NCBI RefSeq assembly: GCF_003610235.1
Contig: NZ_RAPR01000001.1
Coordinates: 8,308,001 to 8,372,000 of the forward strand
Direction of reading: 5' to 3'
Length of the DNA: 64,000 nucleotides
From: Catellatospora citrea
GTDB taxonomy: Bacteria > Actinomycetota > Actinomycetes > Mycobacteriales > Micromonosporaceae
The notes beneath the pieces were generated by a model. It saw only the letters and a program-made list of their open reading frames with translations. It searched no databases and was not told the DNA's origin. Made by a program: the position numbers and the translations under genes. Shown one piece after another: positions 8,976 to 16,523 of the stretch; position 1 is the stretch's first letter, and each line of letters starts with the position of its first letter.

Positions 8976-9007
8976 GTCCCTCATCCGGTCACGGCCGGAT
9001 GAGGGAC
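8976..9007. terminator. Bidirectional terminator between convergent genes
   Basis: A 13-bp perfect stem GTCCCTCATCCGG / CCGGATGAGGGAC with a 6-base loop. It lies between the haloperoxidase stop (8967) and the GH15 stop (9015) and can serve both strands. Confidence 0.8.
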
Positions 9008-9014
9008 ACCCGGG

Positions 9015-10808
9015 TCATTCGCGGGGCCGGTTCTCCGCCGGTCCCATCGCGTCGGCGAGGTGGCGGGCGGTGTCGATCAGCGGCACGTGGCTGAACGCCT
9101 GCGGGAAGTTGCCGACCTGGCGGCGCGCGTCGGAGTCGTACTCCTCGGCCAGCAGGCCAACGTCGTTGCGCAGGGCGAGCAGCCGCTCGAACAGCTCGCG
9201 CGCCTCGTCGACGCGGCCCATCAGGGCGTAGTTCTGCGCCAGCCAGAACGTGCAGGCCAGGAACGAGCCCTCACCGGGCGGCAAGCCGTCCACCGTGGAA
9301 CCCGGGTGCTGGGTGTAGCGCTGCACGAAGCCGTCCTTCATCAGCTCGCGCTCGATCGCGGCGACCGTGCCGCGCACCCGCTCGTCGGTGGCGGGCAGGA
9401 AACCGACCAGCGGCATCATCAGCAGCGACGCGTCTAGCTCCGCGGAGCCGTAGAACTGCGTGAACGTCTTGCGGCGCGGGTCCCAGCCCTTGTCGAGGAT
9501 GTCGGCCCGGATCTGCTCGCGCAGCTCGCGCCAGTGCTCCACCGGCCCGGTCTGGTCGAACTGCTCGGCGTCCTTGACCGCGCGGTCGGCCGCGACCCAC
9601 GCCATCAGCTTGGAGTGGGTGAACTGCTGCGCGCCGCCGCGCACCTCCCAGATGCCGTCGTCGGGCCGGTGCCAGTTCTCCGAGACGAAGCTCATCAGGG
9701 CCCGTTGCAGGTCCCAGGTGTGCTGATCGTATTCCAGCCCGGCCTTGCGGGCCTGGTGCAGCGCGTCCATGACCTCGCCGTACACGTCGAGCTGGAACTG
9801 CTCGGAGGCGGCGTTGCCGATCCGCACCGGCCGGCCGCAGTAGCCGGGCAGCCATTCCGCGATGCGCTCGGTGAGCAGGCGCTCGCCCGCGACGCCGTAC
9901 ATGATCTGCAGCTGGGACGGGTCGCCCGCGATGGCCCGCAGCAGCCAGGACCGCCAAGCCCGGGCTTCGTCGACGAACCCGGCGTACATCAGCGACTGCA
10001 GGGTGATGGTGGCGTCGCGCAGCCAGCAGTAGCGGTAGTCCCAGTTGCGGACCCCGCCCAGCTCCTCGGGCAGCGAGGTGGTCGCCGCGGCGACGATGCC
10101 GCCGGTCGGGCCGTAGGTCAGGCCCTTGAGGGTGAGCAGTGAGCGGACCACGGCCTCGCGCCAGGGGCCCTCGTACTTGCAGCCGGCGATCCACTCCTCC
10201 CAGTAGGAGACCGTGCCCTCCAGGGCCACGATCGGGTCCACCGGGTGCGGGGTGGGCAGGTGCGACTCGCGCCAGGTCAGCACGAACGGCACGTGGAAGC
10301 CCGCGCCGACGCTGAAGTCGGCGACCGTGGACAGGTTCTCCCCGTGCAGCGCGACCGGGGTGCGCAGCCACACCGCGTCCGGCCCGGCGATGGCCACCGT
10401 GTCCGTGTCGACGCGGCGCACCCAGGGCACCACATGCCCGTAGTCGAAGCGCAGCCGCAGGTCCATCCGCATCGGCACCCGCCCGTGCACGCCCTCGACG
10501 ATGCGCACCACGTCGGCGGCCTCACCGCGCGGCGGCATGAAGTCGACCAGCCGCACGGTGCCCTCGTCGGTGTCGAACTCCGTCTCCAGCACGAGGGTGT
10601 CCCCGCGGTAGCGCCGCCGCACCGCGCGCACCGGTGTCGCCGGGGCGATCTGCCAGCGGCCGTGGTCGGGGTCGCCGAGCAGCGCCGCGAAGATCGCACC
10701 GGAGTCGAACCTGGGCAGGCACAGCCAGTCGATCGACCCGTCGTTGCCGACGAGCGCAGCGGTCTGGGTGTCGCCGATGACCGCGTAGTCCTCGATGCGA
10801 AGTGGCAT
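9015..10808 (-). CDS. GH15-family glucoamylase/trehalase-like protein
   Basis: A 597-residue cytoplasmic protein (no signal peptide). It starts MPLRIEDYAVIGDTQTAAL, typical of actinobacterial GH15 proteins. An N-terminal beta-sandwich (about 1-220; SIDWLCLPRFDS motif) precedes an (alpha/alpha)6 barrel with GGVRNWDYRYCWLRDA and the catalytic-base segment GEGSFLACTFW. The general acid is expected in the barrel but is not assigned here. In actinobacteria this type includes trehalases as well as glucoamylase-like enzymes, so trehalose is as likely a substrate as malto-oligosaccharides. It stands alone, convergent with the haloperoxidase gene; the other side is a damaged locus. Confidence 0.85.
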   Translation of the reverse strand: MPLRIEDYAVIGDTQTAALVGNDGSIDWLCLPRFDSGAIFAALLGDPDHGRWQIAPATPVRAVRRRYRGDTLVLETEFDTDEGTVRLVDFMPPRGEAADVVRIVEGVHGRVPMRMDLRLRFDYGHVVPWVRRVDTDTVAIAGPDAVWLRTPVALHGENLSTVADFSVGAGFHVPFVLTWRESHLPTPHPVDPIVALEGTVSYWEEWIAGCKYEGPWREAVVRSLLTLKGLTYGPTGGIVAAATTSLPEELGGVRNWDYRYCWLRDATITLQSLMYAGFVDEARAWRSWLLRAIAGDPSQLQIMYGVAGERLLTERIAEWLPGYCGRPVRIGNAASEQFQLDVYGEVMDALHQARKAGLEYDQHTWDLQRALMSFVSENWHRPDDGIWEVRGGAQQFTHSKLMAWVAADRAVKDAEQFDQTGPVEHWRELREQIRADILDKGWDPRRKTFTQFYGSAELDASLLMMPLVGFLPATDERVRGTVAAIERELMKDGFVQRYTQHPGSTVDGLPPGEGSFLACTFWLAQNYALMGRVDEARELFERLLALRNDVGLLAEEYDSDARRQVGNFPQAFSHVPLIDTARHLADAMGPAENRPRE

Positions 10809-10895
10809 GGCACCGACGTTACCCGCGTAGACCTAGGCGTAACGGTTCCGATCCCGACGACGGCTTTCACATTGTCGTCGCAGGTCACGATGGAT

Positions 10896-10943
10896 TTGAA
10901 CGAACGCTCGACTGACTATTCTGCATCTTGAGCGATCGCTCAA
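10896..10943. promoter_or_regulatory. TetR-type operator pair in front of an amputated gene
   Basis: TTGAGCGATCGCTCAA (10928-10943) is a perfect 16-bp palindrome. TTGAACGAACGCTCGA (10896-10911) matches it at 13 of 16 positions, 32 bases upstream, i.e. about three helical turns. A -10-like TATTCT (10917-10922) lies between them. Such palindromes are typical TetR-family operators in front of efflux genes; no regulator gene remains next to it. Confidence 0.6.
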
Positions 10944-10977
10944 TGGTCTCGCCGCTCCTAAGAGCGCGGAGAACGCC

Positions 10978-11097
10978 ATGAGCCAAGGGTCCGAGCATCC
11001 CGCCTCGTCCGGTCTCGACGCCCCGCCGCAGCCGGACGCCCTAGCCGGATGTCACGGTTGCCGGGTGGCGTTCCAGTGGGTGATGGTTGGCGGTTGA
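10978..11097 (+). pseudogene. 5' remnant of an amputated gene, possibly an MFS efflux transporter
   Basis: The ATG at 10978 has GGAG 6 bases upstream and follows the operator pair. It encodes MSQGSEHPASSGLDAPPQPD and then ALAG, a leader resembling the hydrophilic N-termini of actinobacterial DHA2-type MFS transporters. After about 24 codons the composition changes abruptly and the frame ends at 11095-11097 inside the 3' end of the oppositely oriented gene at 11052. Either an insertion or a deletion removed the rest. The MFS assignment is inference from the N-terminal leader and the operator context only. Confidence 0.5.
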
Positions 11098-11954
11098 GTC
11101 TTAACCTGGGGCTCGGAGAAGGGATTCTCTGGTGGTAGCACAATCCAGTCGCCTTTGCGGTAGTACAAGGTGGGTGTACCCGGATAACCGGAGATCAGCC
11201 ATAGGTCGGTGATCTCGTCCGGTAGGGCGACGGGGGACGTAGGCGGGCCGAATTCCTCGACCGCCATTAGGTGACCCAGAAGATGCCTGTCGCTGCCGGC
11301 CACATGCGGGACCACTACCGCGAGATGGCGTTCGTCGCGGCCTGAAGCCTTCAACTTCTCTCGCTCGCCCTCGCAGCGCTTCGAGTTGGTGAAGTTGCCG
11401 GCCCACTCGGCGAGCTGGTCGGTATGAGTTATCGCTCCCCAGAACGCGACTGTCACCCGGGCGGTGCTGGGCTTGGCACCGGGGGTCCCTGCCGGTTCAC
11501 ACAGGGCGGCGACGAACCCGAGTTCCGCCAATTCCTCCGGTATCTGCGTGATGAATGGCGTGTCTGGATAGATCGTTGTGCCGGGTGCACCCGATTGCTC
11601 CAGGTGCAGCAGGAACGGTGTCAGGACAGACTTTGCCCAGGCCGTCGGTCTTGTGGGGCAGCTGCTGAGGGTGACTTTCCAGCTCAACTTGCAGGGCGCC
11701 ACGGCGAGGCGGTCGATGCCCATGGCGCGCCAAGCGGCACCAGCCTGGTCGAGGTCCTCAGTGACCTCGATGGCGGCGACGGCCGTGGCGCCGTTCATGA
11801 TGTCGAAGTCGTGCACAGCCTGGCCGCTGTTGACATCAGCCAGGCGAAGCTGCTGGGGAATGATATAGCGGCTGATCGCCGTCCAAGCCAGTTTCTCCGA
11901 TGGCCGCGATGGCACCGAAGCCGTCGGCTCCACGCGCGAACCCGAAATAGCCAC
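11052..11954 (-). CDS. Hypothetical protein on a lower-GC insert
   Basis: A 300-residue protein with no recognised domain and no membrane segment; GTG start with GAGAGG just upstream. The N-terminal third contains AVHDFDIMNG and AAIEVTED, a pattern resembling the acidic 'D...xEVT' strands of nuclease-like or unknown proteins. The C-terminus has ERHLAVVV-type and DEITDLWLISGYPG segments that resemble a recurrent family of actinobacterial hypothetical proteins. The coding DNA is visibly less GC-rich than its neighbours, and its 3' end sits exactly at the break of the truncated gene at 10978, so it probably arrived by transfer. The first 30 residues are low-complexity, and another start or an upstream frameshift is possible. 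Confidence 0.55.
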   Translation of the reverse strand: MAISGSRVEPTASVPSRPSEKLAWTAISRYIIPQQLRLADVNSGQAVHDFDIMNGATAVAAIEVTEDLDQAGAAWRAMGIDRLAVAPCKLSWKVTLSSCPTRPTAWAKSVLTPFLLHLEQSGAPGTTIYPDTPFITQIPEELAELGFVAALCEPAGTPGAKPSTARVTVAFWGAITHTDQLAEWAGNFTNSKRCEGEREKLKASGRDERHLAVVVPHVAGSDRHLLGHLMAVEEFGPPTSPVALPDEITDLWLISGYPGTPTLYYRKGDWIVLPPENPFSEPQVKTQPPTITHWNATRQP

Positions 11955-12346
11955 GGTCCTCTCCGTCCAGTGTCCCGTCCGACGACCCTGCGTACGACGA
12001 ATGGACCGTACCTGGGTAGATCGTCATCTGCTCTGCACATTCCGGCGCGCGTGCCGACTCCTGCTTCTTGCTCTGGCAGCGACTGGTCGCTGCAAACTCG
12101 CTGATCGTGGCTTAGAGGGGGTACCACGACGGTGGCAATGTAAGCCCACTGGGCTGGCCGGCGCCACCGCCGCCAACAGTGAACGTTTCACCTGATCGGG
12201 TGGCCACCAAAGGTAGGAACCCGGACCGGCTGCGCCTCCGGGAACGCGGCGCACCTGGGGCGTAGTTTCGGCCTTCGCCGCCTGTCCGTGAGGGAGGAGC
12301 GCGTGCGGCACCAGTGCTCTGTCGAGTTTTGCCAAGGAATGCTTGA

Positions 12347-12484
12347 TTGGCGACCACGAGCCTGTTCGGTGGCGACGGGCTGGTCGGCCTCTACCGCCGC
12401 GTCCAGGTGCTCGATGCCACCAGCCTGGCCACCCTCGCCCAGCCCGCCGACCAGAGCGGGTGGACCACCGACCCGGTCCGCTGA
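12347..12484 (+). pseudogene. Orphan C-terminal gene fragment
   Basis: After an in-frame stop at 12344-12346 this frame stays open and reads TSLFGGDGLVGLYRRVQV and then DATSLATLAQPADQ, ending at a TGA (12482-12484). Codon use is normal high-GC coding, but no start codon with a ribosome site precedes it, and the sequence upstream (11955-12346) is of lower GC with no recognisable gene. I read it as the 3' end of a gene whose 5' part was lost at the right end of the insert. The family is not recognised. It is on the same strand as the 5' remnant at 10978, but nothing shows that both came from one gene. Confidence 0.4.
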
Positions 12485-12499
12485 CGTCAACCCGGCCGG

Positions 12500-13300
12500 T
12501 CACCGGCCGGCTGTCAGCAGGACGGCTCGGGAGTCCACGTTGAGCACATGCCCGCCGCCGAGCGCCGACAGCGGCTCGGGCCAGTGCACGTGGCCGCAGA
12601 CGGTCATCGGCGGCGCACCACGGCCTATCCGCTCCGCGATCACGGCGTTCCCGCGCTGGTCCGGCCGGTTGCCGGTGGGACCTTCGTGCAGCACGAGCAC
12701 GTCGGGTGCGGTGGCCAGGGCACGGCGGAGCAGGGCGAGCTGGTCGGCTTCGGCGCGGCGGCCCGGCCGGGCGGGATCGCCGACGATGCCGCCCACCCCG
12801 GCGAAGCGCACCCCGCCGTGTTCGACGGCGTCGCCGTCGAGCGGTGTCGGAGCCGGGTCCAACCGGGTCAGGTCGGACGGTTCGAGCACGTCATGGTTTC
12901 CCAGCACACCGGTGACGAGCCGGCAGCCGGCGGCGGCGAAGGCGAGCCAGACGTCGGCGACGTCACCGGACGCGCCGCGCACGTCGGCCGTGGGCGCGGA
13001 GTAGAGGTCGCCGGCGAGCACCACGGCGAGCCGGTCCGGCGGCGGCACGAGTCCCTGCTGCGCCCATCCGGCAAGGTGGTCGGCGAGCGCGACACCGAGC
13101 AGCACGGCCGCGCCGCCGTACGGTGACGGCGCGACGCCCTGCAGGTCACCCGCGACCAGGACGGCGTCGCAGCCCTCAGGCACCCGGTCCACGGCCAGGC
13201 GCTGCACGGGCAGTCGCACCGACTCGGTGCCGCCACCCGACCGGGCCTGCCGGTACGCCAGGCCGGTCACGGTGGTCAGCTCGGTTCCCGTCACGCGCAT
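12500..13300 (-). CDS. Metallophosphoesterase
   Basis: A 266-residue calcineurin-like phosphoesterase. The ATG opening MRVTGTELTT is taken as start; upstream codons in frame look non-coding. Metal-ligand motifs in order: VAGDLQG (weak first block), LAGDLYS, GVLGNHD (the GNHD signature), LHEGPTG and GHVHWPEPL (GHxH). The order fits a two-metal phosphoesterase of the YfcE/Ser-Thr phosphatase-like type; the substrate is unknown. It is divergent from the kinase gene at 13401, with about 100 bases between. Its 3' end lies 16 bases beyond the orphan fragment that closes the insert. Confidence 0.8.
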   Translation of the reverse strand: MRVTGTELTTVTGLAYRQARSGGGTESVRLPVQRLAVDRVPEGCDAVLVAGDLQGVAPSPYGGAAVLLGVALADHLAGWAQQGLVPPPDRLAVVLAGDLYSAPTADVRGASGDVADVWLAFAAAGCRLVTGVLGNHDVLEPSDLTRLDPAPTPLDGDAVEHGGVRFAGVGGIVGDPARPGRRAEADQLALLRRALATAPDVLVLHEGPTGNRPDQRGNAVIAERIGRGAPPMTVCGHVHWPEPLSALGGGHVLNVDSRAVLLTAGR

Positions 13301-13400
13301 CGCCAGACGGTAGCGGCTGTCAGGGCGGCGGAGCAGCTGGCTTTCGGCGCGCTGGTGGATTTCGTTCGCCGATGCGGTGGCGGGCTCGTAGGATGCCGCG

Positions 13401-14246
13401 GTGACTTCAGGGCTGGACAATCTCACTCCACGGCAGCGGACGCTGTTGGACAGCTGGCTTCCGGGCGCGCGGGTCGAGCGGGACCACAGCTGGGGCCTGG
13501 TGGCGACGACGGTTCTCGAGCTGACATACGCGGGGTCACGGTTCATCGTCAAGGCCGGCGGCCACACCGACAGCCACATCGAGCGCGAGCTGCACGCCCA
13601 TCGCCACTGGTCGACTCCGTGGACGAGCATGGGCCGCGCGCCGACTCTGGCGCACGGCGACACGGAGGCGAAGCTCCTCGTCACCACATATCTGCCCGGC
13701 AAGCTGGTGCTCGGCAGCGAGCACGCCGACATCTGCGCCACCTACCGGCAGGCGGGCGAGCTGCTGGCACTGTTCCACGCCCAGGTTGTGGTCGAGGACG
13801 ACGACTACGAAGGACGCGAGAACGCCAAGGCACTGGCATCGCTCAGCGGAACACACCGGATCGGCGCGGCCACGGTGGAACGGCTGCGAGCCGAGATCGC
13901 CGCATGGCCGACCCCGGCCGTGACCCTCGTGCCCACCCACGGCGACTGGCAGCCCCGAAACTGGCTGGTCCACGAGGACGTCGTGAGTGTCATCGACTTC
14001 GGCCGCGCGGCGCTGCGGCCGGCGTCGACGGACTTCGCCCGGCTGGCCGTCCGGGACTTCCGCCGCAATCCGGCACTCGAGGAGGCGTTCCTCGACGGCT
14101 ACGGAACCGACCCGCGCGAGGCCGCCGCCTGGCACCGCGACCAGGTCCGCGAGGCGATCAGCACGGCGACCTGGGCCTACCGGGTGGGCGACGAGCAGTT
14201 CGAAGCCCAGGGCCACCGCATGATCGAAGCGCTGGCGCTCGCCTGA
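13401..14246 (+). CDS. APH-family phosphotransferase
   Basis: A 281-residue APH-type kinase starting at GTG. It has the ATP-site lysine in RFIVKAGG, catalytic loop PTHGDWQPRNWLV and metal Asp in SVIDFGRAALRP. No good Shine-Dalgarno is seen; instead TAGGAT (13389-13394) lies exactly 6 bases before the GTG, the geometry of a leaderless actinobacterial start. The substrate is unknown. It converges with the TetR gene at 14307. Confidence 0.85.
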   Translation: MTSGLDNLTPRQRTLLDSWLPGARVERDHSWGLVATTVLELTYAGSRFIVKAGGHTDSHIERELHAHRHWSTPWTSMGRAPTLAHGDTEAKLLVTTYLPGKLVLGSEHADICATYRQAGELLALFHAQVVVEDDDYEGRENAKALASLSGTHRIGAATVERLRAEIAAWPTPAVTLVPTHGDWQPRNWLVHEDVVSVIDFGRAALRPASTDFARLAVRDFRRNPALEEAFLDGYGTDPREAAAWHRDQVREAISTATWAYRVGDEQFEAQGHRMIEALALA

Positions 14247-14306
14247 CCCGTACTGCCCGACCCGCACCCGCCCCGATGGGCGCTGCCGCATCCGCGCGCG
14301 GACGCG

Positions 14307-14999
14307 TCAGCGGAGAGCCTTGCGCCTCGATGTGATCAGGGTCTGCAGGCCGTCGAGGATGCGGTCCAGGCCGAACTCGAAGGCCTGGTCCTGGCCGCCT
14401 TCGGCGGCGACCGCGGCCATCGTCTCGGCCAGCAGCGGGAAGCGGTCGCCGTGCTCGGCCAGCACGGCGACGACGCCCGCGCTGAACTGCGCGTCGGGAT
14501 CGCGCATCGCGGCCGCCTGCTGAGCGATCATGCGGACGTGCCCGGCCAGCACCGCGATGGCGTCGAGGCGTTCGCCGCCGGACAGCCCGGTGTCCGCCAG
14601 CGCGGTCAGCGCGCACTCCATCCAGCCCAGCTCGTGCGGGCCCAGCGGACGCGGTCCCACGGTCGCCTCCAGCGCCCAGGGATGCCGCAGGTATGCCGTG
14701 AGCAGCCCGTGCGCCCATTCGCGCAGTGCCGCGCGCCAGTCACCGGGGTTCGGCGGGGGCGGCGCGCCGATCGCCCGCTCGACCATGAGCGCGACCAGTT
14801 CGCCCTTGCCGGGCAGGTACCGGTACAGCGACATCTTGGTGAAGCCGAGCTCGGCGGAGACCCGCTGCATGGAGACGGCCGCCAGGCCTTCGCCGTCGGC
14901 GATCGTGATCGCCGCATCGGTGATCTGGAGCAGGGTCAGCGAGGGCTTGGGCCCGCGGGTGGGCTGGGCGCGGGCTCCCCAGAGGAACTCCATCGACAC
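14307..14999 (-). CDS. TetR/AcrR-family regulator (TetR_C_1 type)
   Basis: A 230-residue repressor. The GTG at 14999 is preferred because GGAGGG ends 7 bases upstream; an ATG two codons later is possible. The DNA-binding helix-turn-helix is at about 25-70 (ITDAAITIADGEG, then MQRVSAELGF and MSLYRYLPGKGEL); the C-terminal part with LRHPWALEA and GPHELGWMECAL fits the TetR_C_1 ligand domain found in TetR-class and related regulators. It is divergent from the FAD monooxygenase gene, and palindromes between the two starts are the likely operators, so it probably represses both. Confidence 0.85.
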   Translation of the reverse strand: MSMEFLWGARAQPTRGPKPSLTLLQITDAAITIADGEGLAAVSMQRVSAELGFTKMSLYRYLPGKGELVALMVERAIGAPPPPNPGDWRAALREWAHGLLTAYLRHPWALEATVGPRPLGPHELGWMECALTALADTGLSGGERLDAIAVLAGHVRMIAQQAAAMRDPDAQFSAGVVAVLAEHGDRFPLLAETMAAVAAEGGQDQAFEFGLDRILDGLQTLITSRRKALR

Positions 15000-15019
15000 C
15001 GGCTTGCCCTCCTTCGAAA

Positions 15020-15062
15020 ACTGTGTCTAGCATACACAGTTGAAACAGTGTCCGGTGGACAC
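15020..15062. promoter_or_regulatory. Two palindromic operators between TetR and monooxygenase genes
   Basis: The first site spans 15020-15040, with arms ACTGTGT and ACACAGT around 7 bases. The second, at 15048-15062, is GTGTCC-GGT-GGACAC. The first covers a possible -10 (TATGCT, minus strand) of the regulator; the second lies just before the monooxygenase ribosome site. Their place between divergent regulator and target is the usual TetR arrangement. Confidence 0.6.
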
Positions 15063-15078
15063 AATTAGGGGAGGCGTC

Positions 15079-16275
15079 ATGCGCAGCGTGCTCATCTCGG
15101 GGGCCGGCATCGCCGGTCCGGCCCTGGCGTACTGGCTGGGCCGGGCCGGATACCGGCCGACGATCGTGGAGATCGCGGCGGCTCCGCGCCGGGGCGGCAG
15201 CGCCGTCGACTTCCGCGGCGGGCACCTGACCGTGCTGGAGCGCATGGGCGTGCTCGACGCGCTGCGCGAGGTGCAGACCGGCGGCAGCCCGATGCGCTTC
15301 GTCGACGCGGCCGGCCGGCGGCTGATGGAGCTGCCGGGCGATTTCGCCGGGGGAGAGGTCGAGGTGCTGCGCGGCGACCTGGCCCGGGTGCTGTACGAGC
15401 ACAGCCGCCCGTACGCCGAGTATGTCTTCGGCGACACGGTGACCGCGCTGGCGCAGACGCCGGACGGCGTCGACGTGACGTTCGCCCATGGCCCGGCGCG
15501 CACGTTCGACCTGGTCATCGGGGCCGACGGGGTGCGCTCCACGGTGCGCCGGCTGGCCTACGGGCCGCACGAGCGGTACGTGTCGCACCAGGGCTACCAC
15601 GTGGCGAGCTGGGAGGTGCCCGGCTTCTCCGGGCTGGGCCGCGGCAGCCTGCTCTACAACGAACCCGGTCGCATGATCAGTGTCGGCGGGGACCACCGCG
15701 ACCCCGACCGGGCGTACGCGTTCGCCGTCTTCGCCTCGCCGCCGATCGACCACCCGCGCCGCGACCTCGACCGGCAGCGCGAGATCATCACGGCCGCGCT
15801 CGGCGGCCTGGGCTGGCAGGCGTCACGGCTGCTCGCCGCCCTGCCGCAGGCGTCCGACCTGTACTTCGACGCGATCTGCCGGGTCGACGTCACGCCGTGG
15901 TCGCGCGGGCGGATCGCGCTGCTCGGCGACGCCGCGTGCGGGGCGACGATCGGCGGCATGGGCGCCGGGACCGCGATCGTCGGCGCGTACGTGCTGGCCG
16001 GCGAGCTGGCCGCCGCGGGCGACGACCACACCGTCGCGTTCGGACGCTACGAGGCGCTGCTCGGCGACTACGCCCGGCGCGGACAGCAGGGCGGCGAGAA
16101 CACCGGCAAGTTCCTCGCCCCACGGCGGGGCTGGACGGCGCGCGCCCGCAACGCCCTGCTCAACCGCCCGTACTTCATGAACCTGCTGCTGAAGGCGGCC
16201 GACGACCGCACCAACGCGCTGGACCTGCCGGACTACCCGGCCCTGCGCACCGGGCAGCAGCACGGCACCAGGTGA
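15079..16275 (+). CDS. FAD-dependent monooxygenase (TetX/PHBH class)
   Basis: A 398-residue group A flavin monooxygenase. ATG with AGGGGAGG 4 bases upstream. The FAD Rossmann motif is SGAGIAGPALAYWLG; the middle DG-type motif is VIGADGVRSTVRR; the second FAD motif is ALLGDAACGATIGGMGAG. Such enzymes use NAD(P)H and O2 to hydroxylate aromatic or polyketide substrates, including tetracyclines in TetX. It lies behind a divergent TetR regulator and palindromic operators, so ligand-induced detoxification or catabolism is likely (inference). Confidence 0.88.
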   Translation: MRSVLISGAGIAGPALAYWLGRAGYRPTIVEIAAAPRRGGSAVDFRGGHLTVLERMGVLDALREVQTGGSPMRFVDAAGRRLMELPGDFAGGEVEVLRGDLARVLYEHSRPYAEYVFGDTVTALAQTPDGVDVTFAHGPARTFDLVIGADGVRSTVRRLAYGPHERYVSHQGYHVASWEVPGFSGLGRGSLLYNEPGRMISVGGDHRDPDRAYAFAVFASPPIDHPRRDLDRQREIITAALGGLGWQASRLLAALPQASDLYFDAICRVDVTPWSRGRIALLGDAACGATIGGMGAGTAIVGAYVLAGELAAAGDDHTVAFGRYEALLGDYARRGQQGGENTGKFLAPRRGWTARARNALLNRPYFMNLLLKAADDRTNALDLPDYPALRTGQQHGTR

Positions 16276-16370
16276 AGCCATCCACGGGACGAGACCGCGG
16301 CCCGTGTCGGGCCACGCTCGCCGGCACCCTCCTCCTCACCCTCGGCCTCCGCCTAGCCACCGACCGCTAA
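16272..16370 (+). CDS. Possible 32-residue peptide coupled to the monooxygenase gene
   Basis: A GTG overlaps the monooxygenase stop by 4 bases (GTGA) and opens 32 codons ending at TAA 16368-16370. The product has a short hydrophobic stretch ATLAGTLLLTLGL followed by RLATDR. Its stop codon is the exact start of hairpin element copy A, and the other copies also follow real stop codons, which is the main support. It is too short to prove by sequence. Confidence 0.25.
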   Translation: MKPSTGRDRGPCRATLAGTLLLTLGLRLATDR

Positions 16371-16423
16371 AAGGAAGGGCACCTTCTTATCGCTATCCGT
16401 AGCGGAAGGGCACCTTCTTAACG
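16370..16423 (+). repeat. 54-bp stop-codon-proximal hairpin element, copy A
   Basis: It contains two direct copies of GGAAGGGCACCTTCTTA (16373-16389 and 16404-16420) with a central CGCTA/TAGCG stem (16391-16404). Each GAAGG-GCA-CCTTC is itself a small hairpin. It is 45/54 identical to copy B (25181-25234) and 43/54 to copy C (55301-55354). It begins at the last base of the TAA of the possible peptide gene before it. Confidence 0.8.
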
Positions 16424-16523
16424 CGGGATGCGCTGCTGCGTGCGGTGGAAGGTGCTGACCTGGCGGCCGGGCAGGCATGAGGCGGCCCGCTCGCGGCAAC
16501 AGCTGCCGGGTGACAATGGAGCG

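Noticed and set aside
12112-12357. Minus-strand frame ending in a Gly-rich segment and PPSWYPL
   Set aside because: Codon structure is poor, no ribosome site is seen and the frame overlaps the end of the transferred segment; not enough to call a gene.
11041-12484. Insertion sequence as cause of the damaged locus
   Set aside because: No transposase motif, terminal inverted repeats or target duplication could be found at the joints.
16370-16423. CRISPR repeats (direct repeat of GGAAGGGCACCTTCTTA)
   Set aside because: Only two units 31 bases apart, the spacer is itself palindromic, and the same 54-bp unit recurs elsewhere; no cas genes.
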